64,000 nucleotides of DNA from Desulfuromonas versatilis (GTDB lineage Bacteria > Desulfobacterota > Desulfuromonadia > Desulfuromonadales > NIT-T3): the NCBI RefSeq assembly GCF_019704135.1, contig NZ_AP024355.1, forward strand, positions 2,784,001-2,848,000, given 5' to 3'. This document shows positions 16,960-26,511 of the stretch, in pieces. The position numbers were made by a program, and so were the translations under genes. The stretch's first letter is position 1, and the number at the start of each line of letters is the position of its first letter. Below the pieces are notes generated by a model that saw only the letters and a program-made list of their open reading frames with translations, was not told where the DNA came from and did no database searches.

Positions 16960-17029
16960 GTCGTGTAAACGACAGCATGACTTGGAAGTCATGAAAAGGC
17001 ACCATAGCATAGAGCCCTTTAAAAAACAA
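16960..17029 (-). promoter_or_regulatory. rpsA promoter and leader with two hairpins
   Basis: On the minus strand, TTGTTT (17024-17029), a 17-bp spacer and TATGGT (17001-17006) form a plausible promoter. Downstream of it lie an 8-bp palindromic stem at 16976-16993 (CATGACTT/AAGTCATG, 2-base loop) and a 5-bp stem at 16960-16973. Structured rpsA leaders bind S1 itself in E. coli; the same role here is inference. Confidence 0.5.
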
Positions 17030-17035
17030 ACCTTT

Positions 17036-17875
17036 TTATTTCCCGACCGTTCCGACCCTCTCGAGAACTTCCTCGATGATCCAGCGTGGAGTGGACGCCC
17101 CCGCGGTGATCCCCACGGTTTGGACGTTATGGAACCACCCGGGATCGATCTGCGAGGCCGTTTCGATGTGGTGGGTGGCGGGCAGGATCTCCTTGCAGAT
17201 CTGCGCCAGCCGAGACGTGTTGGCGCTGTTGAAACCGCCGATGACCAGCATCAGGTCGGACTTGGCGGCAATCTCCCGGGCCTCGTTTTGGCGCACCGAG
17301 GTGGCGTCGCAGATGGTATTGTAGACCCGCAACTCCAGGCTCTTTTCCAGGCAGACGCCGACAATCTGCTGCAGATTCTCAAAGGATTGAGTGGTTTGTG
17401 CCACCACCCCGATGCGCTTCTTGCGCGGCAGGGCCTCTGCCTCGGCGCGGTCGGCAACGGTGAAGACCTCGCCGCCCGAGGCGTAGGAGACGATTCCCTG
17501 GACCTCGGGGTGCTCGGCCTCCCCCACCAGCACCACGACATACCCTTCGCGGCTGAGCTTGCGGGCGAACTCCTGTGCTTTTTTGACGAAGGGGCAGGTC
17601 GCATCGACGATTTCCAGATCGCGCCGGCGCAGCTCTTCGAGTTCATCGGCCGTGACCCCGTGGGAGCGGATGATGACCGCTCCGCCGGGGACATCCTCGA
17701 CCCGGCGCACCACCTCGACCCCCTCTTCCTCCAGCTTCCTGACCAGCTGGGGGGAGTGGATGATCGGCCCGAGGGAACAGATGCGGCTGCATTTTCCCGC
17801 AGCATCGAAAGCCATGGTGGTCGCCCGCTTGACGCCGAAGCAGAACCCCGCGCTCTTAGCCAGAATGATTTTCAT
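17036..17875 (-). CDS. ispH: 4-hydroxy-3-methylbut-2-enyl diphosphate reductase
   Basis: 279 residues. Last step of the MEP isoprenoid pathway, an iron-sulfur enzyme forming IPP and DMAPP. The three cluster cysteines are in SAGFCFGVKRA, DATCPFVKKA and NTICDATSVRQ. EEVDH-type acidic and STP-type segments (ASTPRWIIEEV) are present near the C-terminus. It lies 12 bp behind cmk and just ahead of the rpsA promoter. dxr of the same pathway is also in this window. Confidence 0.96.
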   Translation of the reverse strand: MKIILAKSAGFCFGVKRATTMAFDAAGKCSRICSLGPIIHSPQLVRKLEEEGVEVVRRVEDVPGGAVIIRSHGVTADELEELRRRDLEIVDATCPFVKKAQEFARKLSREGYVVVLVGEAEHPEVQGIVSYASGGEVFTVADRAEAEALPRKKRIGVVAQTTQSFENLQQIVGVCLEKSLELRVYNTICDATSVRQNEAREIAAKSDLMLVIGGFNSANTSRLAQICKEILPATHHIETASQIDPGWFHNVQTVGITAGASTPRWIIEEVLERVGTVGK

Positions 17876-17887
17876 CGGCCCTCTCCT

Positions 17888-18586
17888 TCAGCGATCCGCA
17901 GGCAATCCAGCGAGCTCGCGGCGGCGCCTCACTTCCTGAAGCATCAGCTCCAGAACCGCTTCGATGCCCATGGAGGTGGAGTCGATGGCCACCGCGTCCG
18001 CGGCCTGCAGCAGCGGCGCGTGGGTCCGGGCGCTGTCGGCGGCGTCGCGGGCTTCGACCTCGGCGATGGTCTGCCCCAGGTCCACCTCCAACCCCTTGGC
18101 GATCAGCTCCTGATAACGGCGACGGCCCCGTTCGGCGGCGGTGGCGAGCAGGAAGAACTTCACCTCGGCCCCGGGGAATACCACGGTGCCGATGTCCCGT
18201 CCCTCAAGCACCACCCCCCCCTGCTCGCCCATCCCGCGCTGCAGGCGCACCATCGCCTGGCGTACCGCGCTGCAGGCCGAGACCCTGGAGGTGAGCAGGC
18301 TCACCTCGGGGGTGCGAATCGCCTCGGAGACGTCCTCCCCGTTGAGCAGCACCCGCTCCGCCCCGTCGCCGCGCAGAAACTCGATCCGCAGCCGCCCGCA
18401 GAGCTCCTCCAGGGCGACCTCGTCCGCCGGGTCGATCCCGGCGCGCCGCGCCGCCAGGGCAACCGCCCGATACATGGCGCCGGTGTCGATGTTGGTGTAA
18501 CGAAGGGACCGGGCCAACAGTCGGCTCAGGGTACTTTTCCCGGCGCCGGAGGGTCCGTCGATGGCAATAATGAATTCTCGCTGCAA
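17888..18586 (-). CDS. cmk: Cytidylate kinase
   Basis: 232 residues. Phosphorylates CMP and dCMP. P-loop GPSGAGKSTLSRLLA at the N-terminus, substrate-binding segment NIDTGAMYRAVAL and the family motif GRDIGTVVFPGAEVKFFL. Normal length. Placed between aroA and ispH on the same strand, as in related genomes. Confidence 0.96.
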   Translation of the reverse strand: MQREFIIAIDGPSGAGKSTLSRLLARSLRYTNIDTGAMYRAVALAARRAGIDPADEVALEELCGRLRIEFLRGDGAERVLLNGEDVSEAIRTPEVSLLTSRVSACSAVRQAMVRLQRGMGEQGGVVLEGRDIGTVVFPGAEVKFFLLATAAERGRRRYQELIAKGLEVDLGQTIAEVEARDAADSARTHAPLLQAADAVAIDSTSMGIEAVLELMLQEVRRRRELAGLPADR

Positions 18587-18653
18587 CCTTCTGAAACTCC
18601 TTGCTTGCCTTTACTTTTGTTGTCTTATTTTATCCGCGCCTGTCCGCCAACCG

Positions 18654-19955
18654 CTACCCCTTGCCACCAGTGGCCTGGCCCAGCAGGTCCCAGAAGTTGG
18701 GGAAGCTGGTGGCGGTACAGGCGGTGTCCTCGATGGTTACGGCAGCCTTGGCGCACTGGGCTGCCACCGCCAGACTCATGGCGATGCGGTGGTCGCCATG
18801 GGAATTCACCGTCCCGCCCGAGAGGCCCTGACCGCCGTCGATAACCATACCGTCCTCGCGGGCCGCGACCCGGGCGCCCAGCTTGGTCAGCTCGGAGGTC
18901 ATGGCGGCGATCCGGTCGGTTTCCTTGACCCGCAATTCGCGGGCGTCGCGGATGGTCGTGGTCCCCTCGGCAAAGCTTGCGGCCACGCTGACCACCGGGA
19001 ATTCGTCGATGGCCCGCGGCACCACGGAGCCGCCGATTTCGACCCCCTTGAGATCGCTGGACCGCACCAGGATGTCGGCGACGGGTTCACCGGAAAGCTC
19101 CCGGGAGTTGAGCAGTTCGAGGGAGCCGCCCATCTGCTGAAGAATGTCGATGATGCCGCTGCGGGTAGGGTTGACCCCCACGTTGCGCACCAGCAGTTCG
19201 GACCCCGGGGTAACCAGGGCCGCAACCAGGAAAAACGCCGCCGAGGAGATGTCTCCGGGGACAAACACTTCCCGCCCGGTCAGTCGGGGGTGGCCGACCA
19301 CGGTGACGCCGCCCTCGAAGGGGCGCACGTCGGCGCCGAAAAACCGCAGCATCCGCTCGCTGTGGTCACGCGAAAGATGGGGCTCGCGCACCGTGGTTTC
19401 CCCCTGGGCGTAGAGCCCGGCCAGCAGCAGAGCCGACTTGACCTGGGCACTGGCGATGGGGGAGTCGTAGACCGCCGGCTGCAACGACCCGCCCTGAATC
19501 GCCAGTGGGGCAAGATCGCCCCCCCCGCGGCCCCAGATCCGGGCGCCCATGGTCGAAAGGGGGCTGAGCACCCGCTTCATCGGCCGCTTGCGCAGGTACT
19601 TGTCCCCGGTCAATACGGAAAAAAAGCCCTGGCCGGCCAGCAGACCGGTCATCAGCCGGATGGTGGTACCCGAGTTGCCACAGTCGAGGATGTCGCCGGG
19701 TTCGGCGAGCCCATGCAGGCCCTTGCCGTGGATCTTCAGAACCCCGTCGGCATGCTCTTCGATCTCGATGCCCATGGCGCGAAAGGCGTTCAGGGTAGCG
19801 TGGTTGTCCTCACCGTGCAGGAACCCGTGGACCAGGGTGGTTCCCTCGGCAAGCGATCCGAGCATGATGGAACGGTGGGAAATCGACTTGTCCCCGGGCA
19901 CGGTGATCTCTCCCCGCAGCCCTGGGGATGGTTGGATGGTTCTGGTTTCGGTCAT
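18654..19955 (-). CDS. aroA: 3-phosphoshikimate 1-carboxyvinyltransferase (EPSP synthase)
   Basis: 433 residues from ATG 19955; a TTG at 19973 is a weaker alternative. Sixth step of the shikimate pathway. Motifs: [14 protein letters not shown] at the N-terminus, [23 protein letters not shown] and the C-terminal [14 protein letters not shown]. Belongs to the aromatic set pheA-tyrA-aroA on this strand. Confidence 0.96.
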   Translation of the reverse strand: MTETRTIQPSPGLRGEITVPGDKSISHRSIMLGSLAEGTTLVHGFLHGEDNHATLNAFRAMGIEIEEHADGVLKIHGKGLHGLAEPGDILDCGNSGTTIRLMTGLLAGQGFFSVLTGDKYLRKRPMKRVLSPLSTMGARIWGRGGGDLAPLAIQGGSLQPAVYDSPIASAQVKSALLLAGLYAQGETTVREPHLSRDHSERMLRFFGADVRPFEGGVTVVGHPRLTGREVFVPGDISSAAFFLVAALVTPGSELLVRNVGVNPTRSGIIDILQQMGGSLELLNSRELSGEPVADILVRSSDLKGVEIGGSVVPRAIDEFPVVSVAASFAEGTTTIRDARELRVKETDRIAAMTSELTKLGARVAAREDGMVIDGGQGLSGGTVNSHGDHRIAMSLAVAAQCAKAAVTIEDTACTATSFPNFWDLLGQATGGKG

Positions 19956-20021
19956 GGCTGGCAGCCCCTGCAATGGGTTGGTGATTGGCTTGATGGCAAC
20001 TTCCGCACGCCGGGCGCGGGC

Positions 20022-20894
20022 TCAGAGGATGGCATCGCGGCTTTGCTTGGAACGCAGGAAAAATTCGAACAGCCGCTCGGCGTCCCCCCGGCGCACGTCC
20101 TCCTTGAGTTCGGCGAAGAACCGTTCGAAAAGCTCCATCATCTCCAGCAGGGCCTCGCGGTTGGTCAGGGCGATGTCCCGCCACATGGTGGGGTCGGAGG
20201 AAGCGATCCTGGTGAAGTCGCGGAAACCTCCGGCGGAGTATTCAAGGATGTTCTCCTCGTAACGATCGTAGGAGCCGACGGCATTGACCAGGGAGTAGGC
20301 CACCATGTGCGGCAGGTGGCTGATGGCCCCGAGAATCCGGTCGTGTTTCTGCACGTCCATGACCACCACCTCGCTGCCGACACACCGCCAGACCTGCCTG
20401 ACCAGTTCAAGGGCCCCCCGGTCGGTGCGCGCGGTGGGGGTCAGAATGCAGCGCCGGTTCCGGTAGAGCGTGGCGAAGGCCGCTTCGGCTCCGCTCTTCT
20501 CGGTTCCGGCAATGGGGTGGCCGGGGACGAAATGAACCCCCGCGGGGACCAGGGGCTCGATCGCCTTGACCACTGAGCCCTTGACGCTGCCGCCGTCGGT
20601 AAGAATCGCCCCGGATTTCATGTGGGGCAGCGCCGCCGCGGCAATGGCCGGAAGGGTCTGTACCGGCGTAGCCAGAAACACCAGGTCGGCGTCGGCGACC
20701 CCGTCTTCGACCCGGTCGCTGATGCGGTCTATCACCCCAAGCTCGAGGGCCCGTTCGAGATTGGCCCGGCCGCGGCCGATGCCGACCACCTCACCGACCG
20801 CTCCTGCGGCTTTCAAACCCAGGGCCAGCGATCCGCCGATCAGTCCGACACCTACCACGGCGAGCCTGGGAACCAGTACGTTCATTTCATTCAT
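20022..20894 (-). CDS. tyrA: Prephenate dehydrogenase
   Basis: 290 residues from ATG 20894. A GTG at 20915 overlapping the pheA stop (GTGA) would add seven residues and is an equally possible coupled start. NAD-binding motif VGVGLIGGSLALGLK, then HPIAGTEKSGAEAA with the conserved histidine. Converts prephenate to 4-hydroxyphenylpyruvate for tyrosine. No ACT domain is visible, so feedback control, if any, is not of that type. Confidence 0.94.
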   Translation of the reverse strand: MNEMNVLVPRLAVVGVGLIGGSLALGLKAAGAVGEVVGIGRGRANLERALELGVIDRISDRVEDGVADADLVFLATPVQTLPAIAAAALPHMKSGAILTDGGSVKGSVVKAIEPLVPAGVHFVPGHPIAGTEKSGAEAAFATLYRNRRCILTPTARTDRGALELVRQVWRCVGSEVVVMDVQKHDRILGAISHLPHMVAYSLVNAVGSYDRYEENILEYSAGGFRDFTRIASSDPTMWRDIALTNREALLEMMELFERFFAELKEDVRRGDAERLFEFFLRSKQSRDAIL

Positions 20895-20911
20895 CCGCTC
20901 AGCCTTTGCCT

Positions 20912-21994
20912 TCACCGGGCGCTCGGATAGGAGCCGAGCACCTTGAGAAACTGGCAGTAGCCGCGCAGCTCCTCCACCGCCTCGCGGACATGGTCCTCGG
21001 CGATGTGCCCCTCGATATCGAGAAAAAAGATATATTCCCAGGCCTTTTTCTTGAGCGGCCGGCTCTCGATCTTGGAAAGATTGATCCGGCGCTTGCTGAA
21101 CGGTTCGAGCATCCGGTAAAGAATGCCCGGCTCGTCCTTGACACTGAACATGACCGAGGTCTTGTCGCGCCCGCTGCGCGGCGGCGAGGCCTTGCCGATC
21201 ACCAGAAAGCGGGTGAAGTTGTTGGGGTTGTCGGCAATTTTCTGTTTGACCACCCGCAGATCGTAGAGCGAAGCGGCCATTTCGCTGGCAATCGCCGCCG
21301 CCGATTCATCCTCGGCCACCATCTGGGCGGCCAGAGCGGTGCTGGCGACATCGACCAGGGCCACGTCAGGCAGATTATCCTCCAGCCAGTGACGGCACTG
21401 GGCAATGGCCTGGGGATGCGAAACGACCTTTCTGACATCCTCGATCCGTCCGGAGCGCGACAGCAGGTCGTGGGAGACTTCGAGCAGGATCTCGGCAATG
21501 ATCTGCAGGTCGGACTCCATGAACATGTCGAGGGTATGGGAAACAATCCCCTCGTTGGAGTTTTCCACGGGGACCACCCCGTAGGGCGCCCGGCCGCGGA
21601 TCACCTCGTCGAACACCGCGGTGATGCTCTTTTGCGGCACCAGGTGGGCCGACATGCCGAACTGCTGCATGGCCGCCACGTGGGTGAAGGTGGCCGGCGG
21701 CCCGAGAAAGGCTACCTTCATGGGCTGCTCGAGCGACAGGCAGGCGGAGATCACCTCGCGGAAAACCCGCCGCACCCCTTCGTTGGGAAAGGGTCCGGGG
21801 TTGGCGGCGGTGAGCCGCTGATAAATCGCCTTTTCTCGACTGGGGACGTAAAAATCGCTCCCCTGGCCGCTCTTGGCGGCGCCGACCCGGATGACGACCT
21901 GCGCCCTGCGGTTGAGCAGATCCAGGATCTCATTGTCGATACTGTCGATCTGATGGCGCAAAGCCGCCAGGGTTTCTTCGATATTTCCAGCCAC
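20912..21994 (-). CDS. pheA: Bifunctional chorismate mutase / prephenate dehydratase
   Basis: 360 residues. N-terminal chorismate mutase (about 5-90, RHQIDSIDNEILDLLNRRA), then the prephenate dehydratase domain (about 92-270) with PVENSNEGIVSHTLDMF and the NFTRFLVIG segment, then an ACT domain (about 280-355) with the phenylalanine-binding ESRP motif. Feedback inhibition by phenylalanine is expected from family knowledge. First gene of the pheA-tyrA-aroA run. Confidence 0.96.
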   Translation of the reverse strand: MAGNIEETLAALRHQIDSIDNEILDLLNRRAQVVIRVGAAKSGQGSDFYVPSREKAIYQRLTAANPGPFPNEGVRRVFREVISACLSLEQPMKVAFLGPPATFTHVAAMQQFGMSAHLVPQKSITAVFDEVIRGRAPYGVVPVENSNEGIVSHTLDMFMESDLQIIAEILLEVSHDLLSRSGRIEDVRKVVSHPQAIAQCRHWLEDNLPDVALVDVASTALAAQMVAEDESAAAIASEMAASLYDLRVVKQKIADNPNNFTRFLVIGKASPPRSGRDKTSVMFSVKDEPGILYRMLEPFSKRRINLSKIESRPLKKKAWEYIFFLDIEGHIAEDHVREAVEELRGYCQFLKVLGSYPSAR

Positions 21995-22194
21995 GCATCC
22001 ACCTCCCCTTGCCGAAGACAGGATTGGAAATGTAGCTTATCCGTCCTCAAAAAGCAACGCCCGCGGCCCCCCGGGCCGGGAGCCCGCCAGGGCGGAGGAC
22101 CCGGGTGCCCGCTCTGCTTTCCCCTTGACCGCTGTGCCGCGGCCCGGCTAAACTTCCCAACCGAAATCAACCACATGACCCAGGGGAGTCGTCC

Positions 22195-23382
22195 ATGTCC
22201 ATTTCGATCAAGGTGCAAAGCTGTATCGAGCGAGCCTCGTGGATCCGCAAGATGTTCGAGGAAGGCGCCAGGCTCAGGCAGATCCACGGCGAAGAGAACG
22301 TCTTCGACTTCACCCTGGGCAACCCTTCGGTGGAGCCACCCGAAGCATTTCGGCAGAAGCTGCAGGAACTGGCCAACAACCCGATTCCCGGCATGCACCG
22401 CTACATGAACAACGCCGGCTACGAGGAGACCCGCGCGGCGGTCGCCAGCCGGCTCTCCGAGGATTCCCCCCGCAAGGTCGAAGCCCGCCACGTGGTCATG
22501 ACCTGCGGCGCGGGCGGCGCCCTCAATGTGGCCCTGAAAACCATCCTCAACCCCGGCGAAGAGGTCCTCATCCTCGCACCCTACTTCGTCGAGTACAAAT
22601 TCTATGTGGACAACCACGGCGGCGTGACCAGGGAGGTCTGGACCGACCGGGAGACTTTTCAGCTCGATCTCGACGCCATCGAGGCCGCCATCGGCGCCAA
22701 TACCCGCGCCGTCATCGTCAACTCGCCCAACAATCCCACCGGCGTCGTCTACCCCAGGCAGGACCTCGAAGCCCTCGGACGGCTGCTGGAGCGCAAGCAG
22801 CAGGAGTTGGAGCGGACGATTTTCGTCATTTCCGACGAACCCTATGCCAGGATCGCCTTCGACGGCTTGCAGGTGCCGAACATCTTCTCCTGCGTGAAAA
22901 ATTCCATGGTGGTCACCTCCCACTCCAAGGACCTGGCCCTGCCGGGCGAGCGAATCGGCTATCTCGCCGCTAATCCCGTGATGGAGGACGTGGAGCGGTT
23001 CATGGAAGGGGCGGTATTCTGCAACCGGGTCCTGGGTTTCGTCAATGCCCCGGCCCTCGCTCAGCGCCTGGTCGCCCAGCTTCAGCATGTCAGCGTCGAT
23101 GTCGCCGAGTACCAGAGAAAACGGGACCTGCTCTACAATCATCTGGCATCCCTGGGTTTTTCTATGGTAAAGCCCGGAGGAGCGTTCTACCTGTTTCCCC
23201 GCTCGCCGCTGCCCGACGACCTGGAGTTCGTGCGCCTTGCCCAACGGCACAACGTGTTGCTGGTTCCCGGCACCGGTTTCGGCGCTCCAGGCTATTTCCG
23301 GATCGCCTATTGCATCGAAGAGCAGATCATCCGCCGAAGTCTGCCGGCCTGGCAGACCATCGCCCGCGAAGCGGGCCTTTAG
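22195..23382 (+). CDS. Class I/II pyridoxal-phosphate aminotransferase
   Basis: 395 residues. Motifs NSPNNPTGVVY and SDEPYARIAFDG, and the PLP-binding lysine in SHSKDLALPGERIGY. Starts at ATG 22195 after CAGGGGAG. Divergent from pheA, which suggests but does not prove a role in aromatic amino acid transamination; aspartate-type activity is equally possible. Ends in TAG. Confidence 0.9.
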   Translation: MSISIKVQSCIERASWIRKMFEEGARLRQIHGEENVFDFTLGNPSVEPPEAFRQKLQELANNPIPGMHRYMNNAGYEETRAAVASRLSEDSPRKVEARHVVMTCGAGGALNVALKTILNPGEEVLILAPYFVEYKFYVDNHGGVTREVWTDRETFQLDLDAIEAAIGANTRAVIVNSPNNPTGVVYPRQDLEALGRLLERKQQELERTIFVISDEPYARIAFDGLQVPNIFSCVKNSMVVTSHSKDLALPGERIGYLAANPVMEDVERFMEGAVFCNRVLGFVNAPALAQRLVAQLQHVSVDVAEYQRKRDLLYNHLASLGFSMVKPGGAFYLFPRSPLPDDLEFVRLAQRHNVLLVPGTGFGAPGYFRIAYCIEEQIIRRSLPAWQTIAREAGL

Positions 23383-23426
23383 GCCAGGCGGACAGGCGAG
23401 GGCACAACCTCGATGCGGGAGGGGGC

Positions 23427-23834
23427 ATGAACATCTACTGGACAGCGGAACTGGCTACGGGGATGGAGCTGATCGACCAGCAGCACCGGGAACTGTTTGC
23501 CCGCATCGACCGCCTGGTCGGGGCCTGCATGGCGGGCAAGGGCCGCGAAGAAACCGGCCCGATGCTGGAGTTCATGGAAAACTACATGGAAGAGCATTTC
23601 GCCGCCGAAGAGCGGCTGATGGCTGATAGCGACTACCCCAGGGCCGAATTCCATGTGCAGGAACACGCCCTGTTCCGGGAGCGCCTGGAGGTCTTCAAAA
23701 GGGAGCTAGCCGACAAGGGGTCCGAGGCGGATCTGCTGACGGCCGTCAATCAGTCCATCGTCGACTGGCTGTTCGACCATGTCTGCATCGAGGACCGCGA
23801 CCTGGGCGCACACCTCCGGGCGCAGCAGCGCTGA
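23427..23834 (+). CDS. Bacteriohemerythrin
   Basis: 135 residues from ATG 23427, with GGGAGGGGG upstream. Single hemerythrin domain with all iron ligands in order: WTAELATGMELIDQQHRELF, HFAAEERLM, FHVQEHALF and HVCIEDRDLG. Binds oxygen at a di-iron centre. Such proteins are common in oxygen-exposed anaerobes and magnetic or iron-reducing Deltaproteobacteria. Lies 44 bp behind the aminotransferase with no terminator seen, so co-transcription is possible. Confidence 0.93.
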   Translation: MNIYWTAELATGMELIDQQHRELFARIDRLVGACMAGKGREETGPMLEFMENYMEEHFAAEERLMADSDYPRAEFHVQEHALFRERLEVFKRELADKGSEADLLTAVNQSIVDWLFDHVCIEDRDLGAHLRAQQR

Positions 23835-23864
23835 CCCGCGCCACGGGCGCCTCACTTCCCGGCA

Positions 23865-25595
23865 TCACCCTCCCCCGGTTGCGGGCCGCAGGTCCTTGAC
23901 CCGCAACTGGACCGAAACCCGTCCCTGCCAGTCATTCAACCCCGGGGCGACCAGAAGGTCGACCTCACCTGCCAACTCGCTCAATCTGGATCCCAGGCCG
24001 AAACCGATACCGGGGAGCGTATAGCCTCCCTGGCGGGCGACAAACCGCAGATGGGCGTTTCCCACCACCTGTGCCTGCTGGGCCCGAACCCCTCGCAGGA
24101 CGAAGGTGGGTTCAGGATTGCCGGCTCCAAAAGGGGCAAACCCGCCCAACTGTTCAACCGTCTCGAAGGTAAGTTCCTCGACAAGGGCCTCGCCGTCGTG
24201 GGCCAGGCAGGGCAGCAGCTCCTGCTCGCCCAGGGAGTTCTGGGCGAACTCCTCGAAGCGGGCGGCAAAGGGCTCCACATCGGGCCCCAGGATGCTCAGG
24301 CCTGCGGCATACTCGTGGCCGCCAAAGCCGGCCAGATGTTCCTGGCTGTGCTGCAGGGCCCGGTACAGGTGGAACCCCGGGATCGAGCGCCCCGAACCCT
24401 TCCCCTGGCCGTTTTCCAGGGCAATCAGCACGCAGGGTCGATGATAGCGTTCGACCAGGCGGCTGGCCACGATGCCGATGACTCCCGGGTGCCAGCGCTC
24501 GTCGGCCAGCACGATGGACTTCGCTCCGCCGGTTTGCCGCCCTTCGAGCAGCTCCAGCGCCTGCCCCAGGGTCTCCTGCTCGATCTCCTGGCGCTCACGG
24601 TTGAACCCGTCAAGCATTTGCGCCACCGGGCGCGCCTCGTTCTGGGAGCCGGCCAGCAGCAGCTCCACCCCGAGGGCCGCATCCTCCAGTCGACCGGCTG
24701 CATTGAGCCTGGGGGCAAGCCGAAAAGCGACATTGCCGCAGTTGACCTGATCCACCGCGGCGACCTCCTTCAATGCCTGAATGCCGGGGCGTCCGCCCCG
24801 GTTGAGCGCCTCGAGCCCGTAGCGGGTCAGGGTCCGATTGACCCCCTGCAGCGGCACGATGTCGGCAATGGTCCCCAGGGCCACCAGGTCCAGGGAGCGG
24901 CGCAGGTCCGGCTCGGGATGGTTCTCGAAATGTCCCGCCTCGCGAAGCGCCTTGCGCAAGGCGATGAGCAGGAAAAAGGCGACCCCTACACCCGCCAGGC
25001 TCTTGAAAGGAAACCGGCATCCGGGCAGGTGGGGGTTGATGATGGCGAAGGCTTCGGGAAGAGAATCCGGCGGCTGGTGGTGATCGGTGATGACCAGGTC
25101 AAGCCCAAGCTCGGCGGCCCGCCGGGCCTCGGCGCAGGCCGATACCCCGCAGTCCACGGAAAGGGCGACGCGGGCCCCGGATGCCGCGGCGCGCTCCAGG
25201 GCTTCGGCGGACAGCCCGTAGCCGTCCCTGAGCCGCAGGGGAATGTGGTACTCAACCTCGCCGCCCAGGGCCTGCAGGCTTTCCACCAGCAGTGCGGTGC
25301 CGGTGATGCCGTCCACATCGTAATCGCCGTGCACCGCGATCCGCTCCCCCGCGACGACAGCCCGAACCAGCCTCTCCACGGCCCGGTCCATGCCCTTGAG
25401 CAGAAAAGGATCGGGTAGATCGGCCAGCCGGCATTCCAGGTATCCCCTGGCTGTTCCGGGGGTGCTGATTCCCCGCAGCCAGAGCACTCGCGCCGCAAGT
25501 GGCGAGATGCCAAGTTGGCGGGAAATCCTCTCAAGCCCGGCGAATTCGGGTTCCGTTCCCCGCGCCTCCCAGCGCCGGCGAATCACGGGGTCCAT
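23865..25595 (-). CDS. recJ: Single-stranded-DNA-specific exonuclease RecJ
   Basis: 576 residues. 5'-to-3' ssDNA exonuclease in repair and recombination. DHH phosphoesterase motifs: HGDYDVDGITGTALL, SVDCGVS and ITDHHQPPDSLPEA. DHHA1 motif FGGHEYAAGLS and the C-terminal OB-like domain follow. Its start overlaps the end of the upstream beta-helix lipoprotein gene by 13 bp, so it is the last gene of the queA-to-recJ minus-strand run. Confidence 0.95.
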   Translation of the reverse strand: MDPVIRRRWEARGTEPEFAGLERISRQLGISPLAARVLWLRGISTPGTARGYLECRLADLPDPFLLKGMDRAVERLVRAVVAGERIAVHGDYDVDGITGTALLVESLQALGGEVEYHIPLRLRDGYGLSAEALERAAASGARVALSVDCGVSACAEARRAAELGLDLVITDHHQPPDSLPEAFAIINPHLPGCRFPFKSLAGVGVAFFLLIALRKALREAGHFENHPEPDLRRSLDLVALGTIADIVPLQGVNRTLTRYGLEALNRGGRPGIQALKEVAAVDQVNCGNVAFRLAPRLNAAGRLEDAALGVELLLAGSQNEARPVAQMLDGFNRERQEIEQETLGQALELLEGRQTGGAKSIVLADERWHPGVIGIVASRLVERYHRPCVLIALENGQGKGSGRSIPGFHLYRALQHSQEHLAGFGGHEYAAGLSILGPDVEPFAARFEEFAQNSLGEQELLPCLAHDGEALVEELTFETVEQLGGFAPFGAGNPEPTFVLRGVRAQQAQVVGNAHLRFVARQGGYTLPGIGFGLGSRLSELAGEVDLLVAPGLNDWQGRVSVQLRVKDLRPATGGG

Positions 25596-26455
25596 GAAAT
25601 ACCCGCCCCTTCGACAGGCCCGGGCGCCGGAGGCAGATACTCTACCCTGCCCAGATGGGCCTCACGCCGGCCATCGAAAAAGCCCGCCTCGATCACTGCA
25701 GGATCCATGGTGCCCCAGTAATTGTGGGGCAGGGGAACGTCCTCCGGGACTTCCTCGCCGAACACCACACTGTACTCGCGACTGCGCAGGATGTTGTTGT
25801 GCTCGATACGAACATCGCGTGGGTGGGAGGTGATAAAGATCGCTCTCTGGTTATCCGCCAGTTCGTTGAGGCAGATTACCGGAGCGCCGAAATGGAAGCG
25901 GATGGCCGAACCATTGCGCCGCAGCAGGTTTTTTTCGGCCAGCAGTTGAGTGTTGTTGAAACGGATGCCGACCAGGTTGTCCTCGAAAAGAGAGTGCTCC
26001 ACGTAAACCACCGAGTCACGGCCGTGCAGGGCACTGTCGGCCTGGGAAAAGCGGCAGTAGCGGAAAACGGCCTCCGGACTCCCCTCAAGGTTGATGGCCC
26101 CCCAGCTTCCGGGCGCTGCCGCGGGATCGCCCGCGCGAAACTCGATGGGGGATTCCGCGGTCCCCTCGGCAACCACCCTGCCGCGAATGATCAGTTCACT
26201 GCCAGGAAAATTTGGATGGTCGGTCCACTGGTCCTGGCCGTCCCGGGGAGGAAGGAACATTACCCGGGTTCCCGGGGCGATGACCAGGCGGGAGCCTTCG
26301 CTGAGCACCACGTCCCCGGCGATTCGAATGGTGCCGCTCCAGAATACGTCCCCGTCCAGGGAACCGGAGACCAGAACCGGACCGCCAAGGCAGCCGCCCA
26401 GAAACACGGCCAGGAAAACACCGGCGAGCCTGAATATCCTCGAGAGTAATGTCAT
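25583..26455 (-). CDS. Right-handed beta-helix lipoprotein
   Basis: 290 residues from ATG 26455. Signal sequence with lipobox LGGC (cysteine near residue 22). Middle part is a run of short beta-helix coils, for example FRYCRFSQADSALHGRDS, VEHSLFEDNLVGIRFNN and IEHNNILRSREYSVVFG, as in the NosD/pectate-lyase-like fold. No catalytic motif is visible; it may bind polysaccharide or form a surface scaffold. The tail is proline-rich. Linked by overlap to recJ, but a functional link is unlikely. Confidence 0.8.
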   Translation of the reverse strand: MTLLSRIFRLAGVFLAVFLGGCLGGPVLVSGSLDGDVFWSGTIRIAGDVVLSEGSRLVIAPGTRVMFLPPRDGQDQWTDHPNFPGSELIIRGRVVAEGTAESPIEFRAGDPAAAPGSWGAINLEGSPEAVFRYCRFSQADSALHGRDSVVYVEHSLFEDNLVGIRFNNTQLLAEKNLLRRNGSAIRFHFGAPVICLNELADNQRAIFITSHPRDVRIEHNNILRSREYSVVFGEEVPEDVPLPHNYWGTMDPAVIEAGFFDGRREAHLGRVEYLPPAPGPVEGAGISWTP

Positions 26456-26471
26456 ATTTGTGGGTGCCAAC

Positions 26472-26500
26472 GACGACGGGCCGGGGGAAGGCCCCGGCCC
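26472..26500 (-). promoter_or_regulatory. GC-rich hairpin without T-run
   Basis: Inverted repeat CGGGCCGGGG with CCCCGGCCCG between the TPR gene and the beta-helix lipoprotein gene. No T-run follows on the minus strand, so an mRNA-stability or partial-termination element is more likely than a full terminator. Confidence 0.45.
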
Positions 26501-26511
26501 GTGGCTTGTTG

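Noticed and set aside
15152-18844. A 1,230-residue open frame antisense to rpsA, ispH and cmk
   Set aside because: It lies over three well-identified genes; long antisense frames arise from high GC and codon bias. Its translation is low-complexity with no domain.
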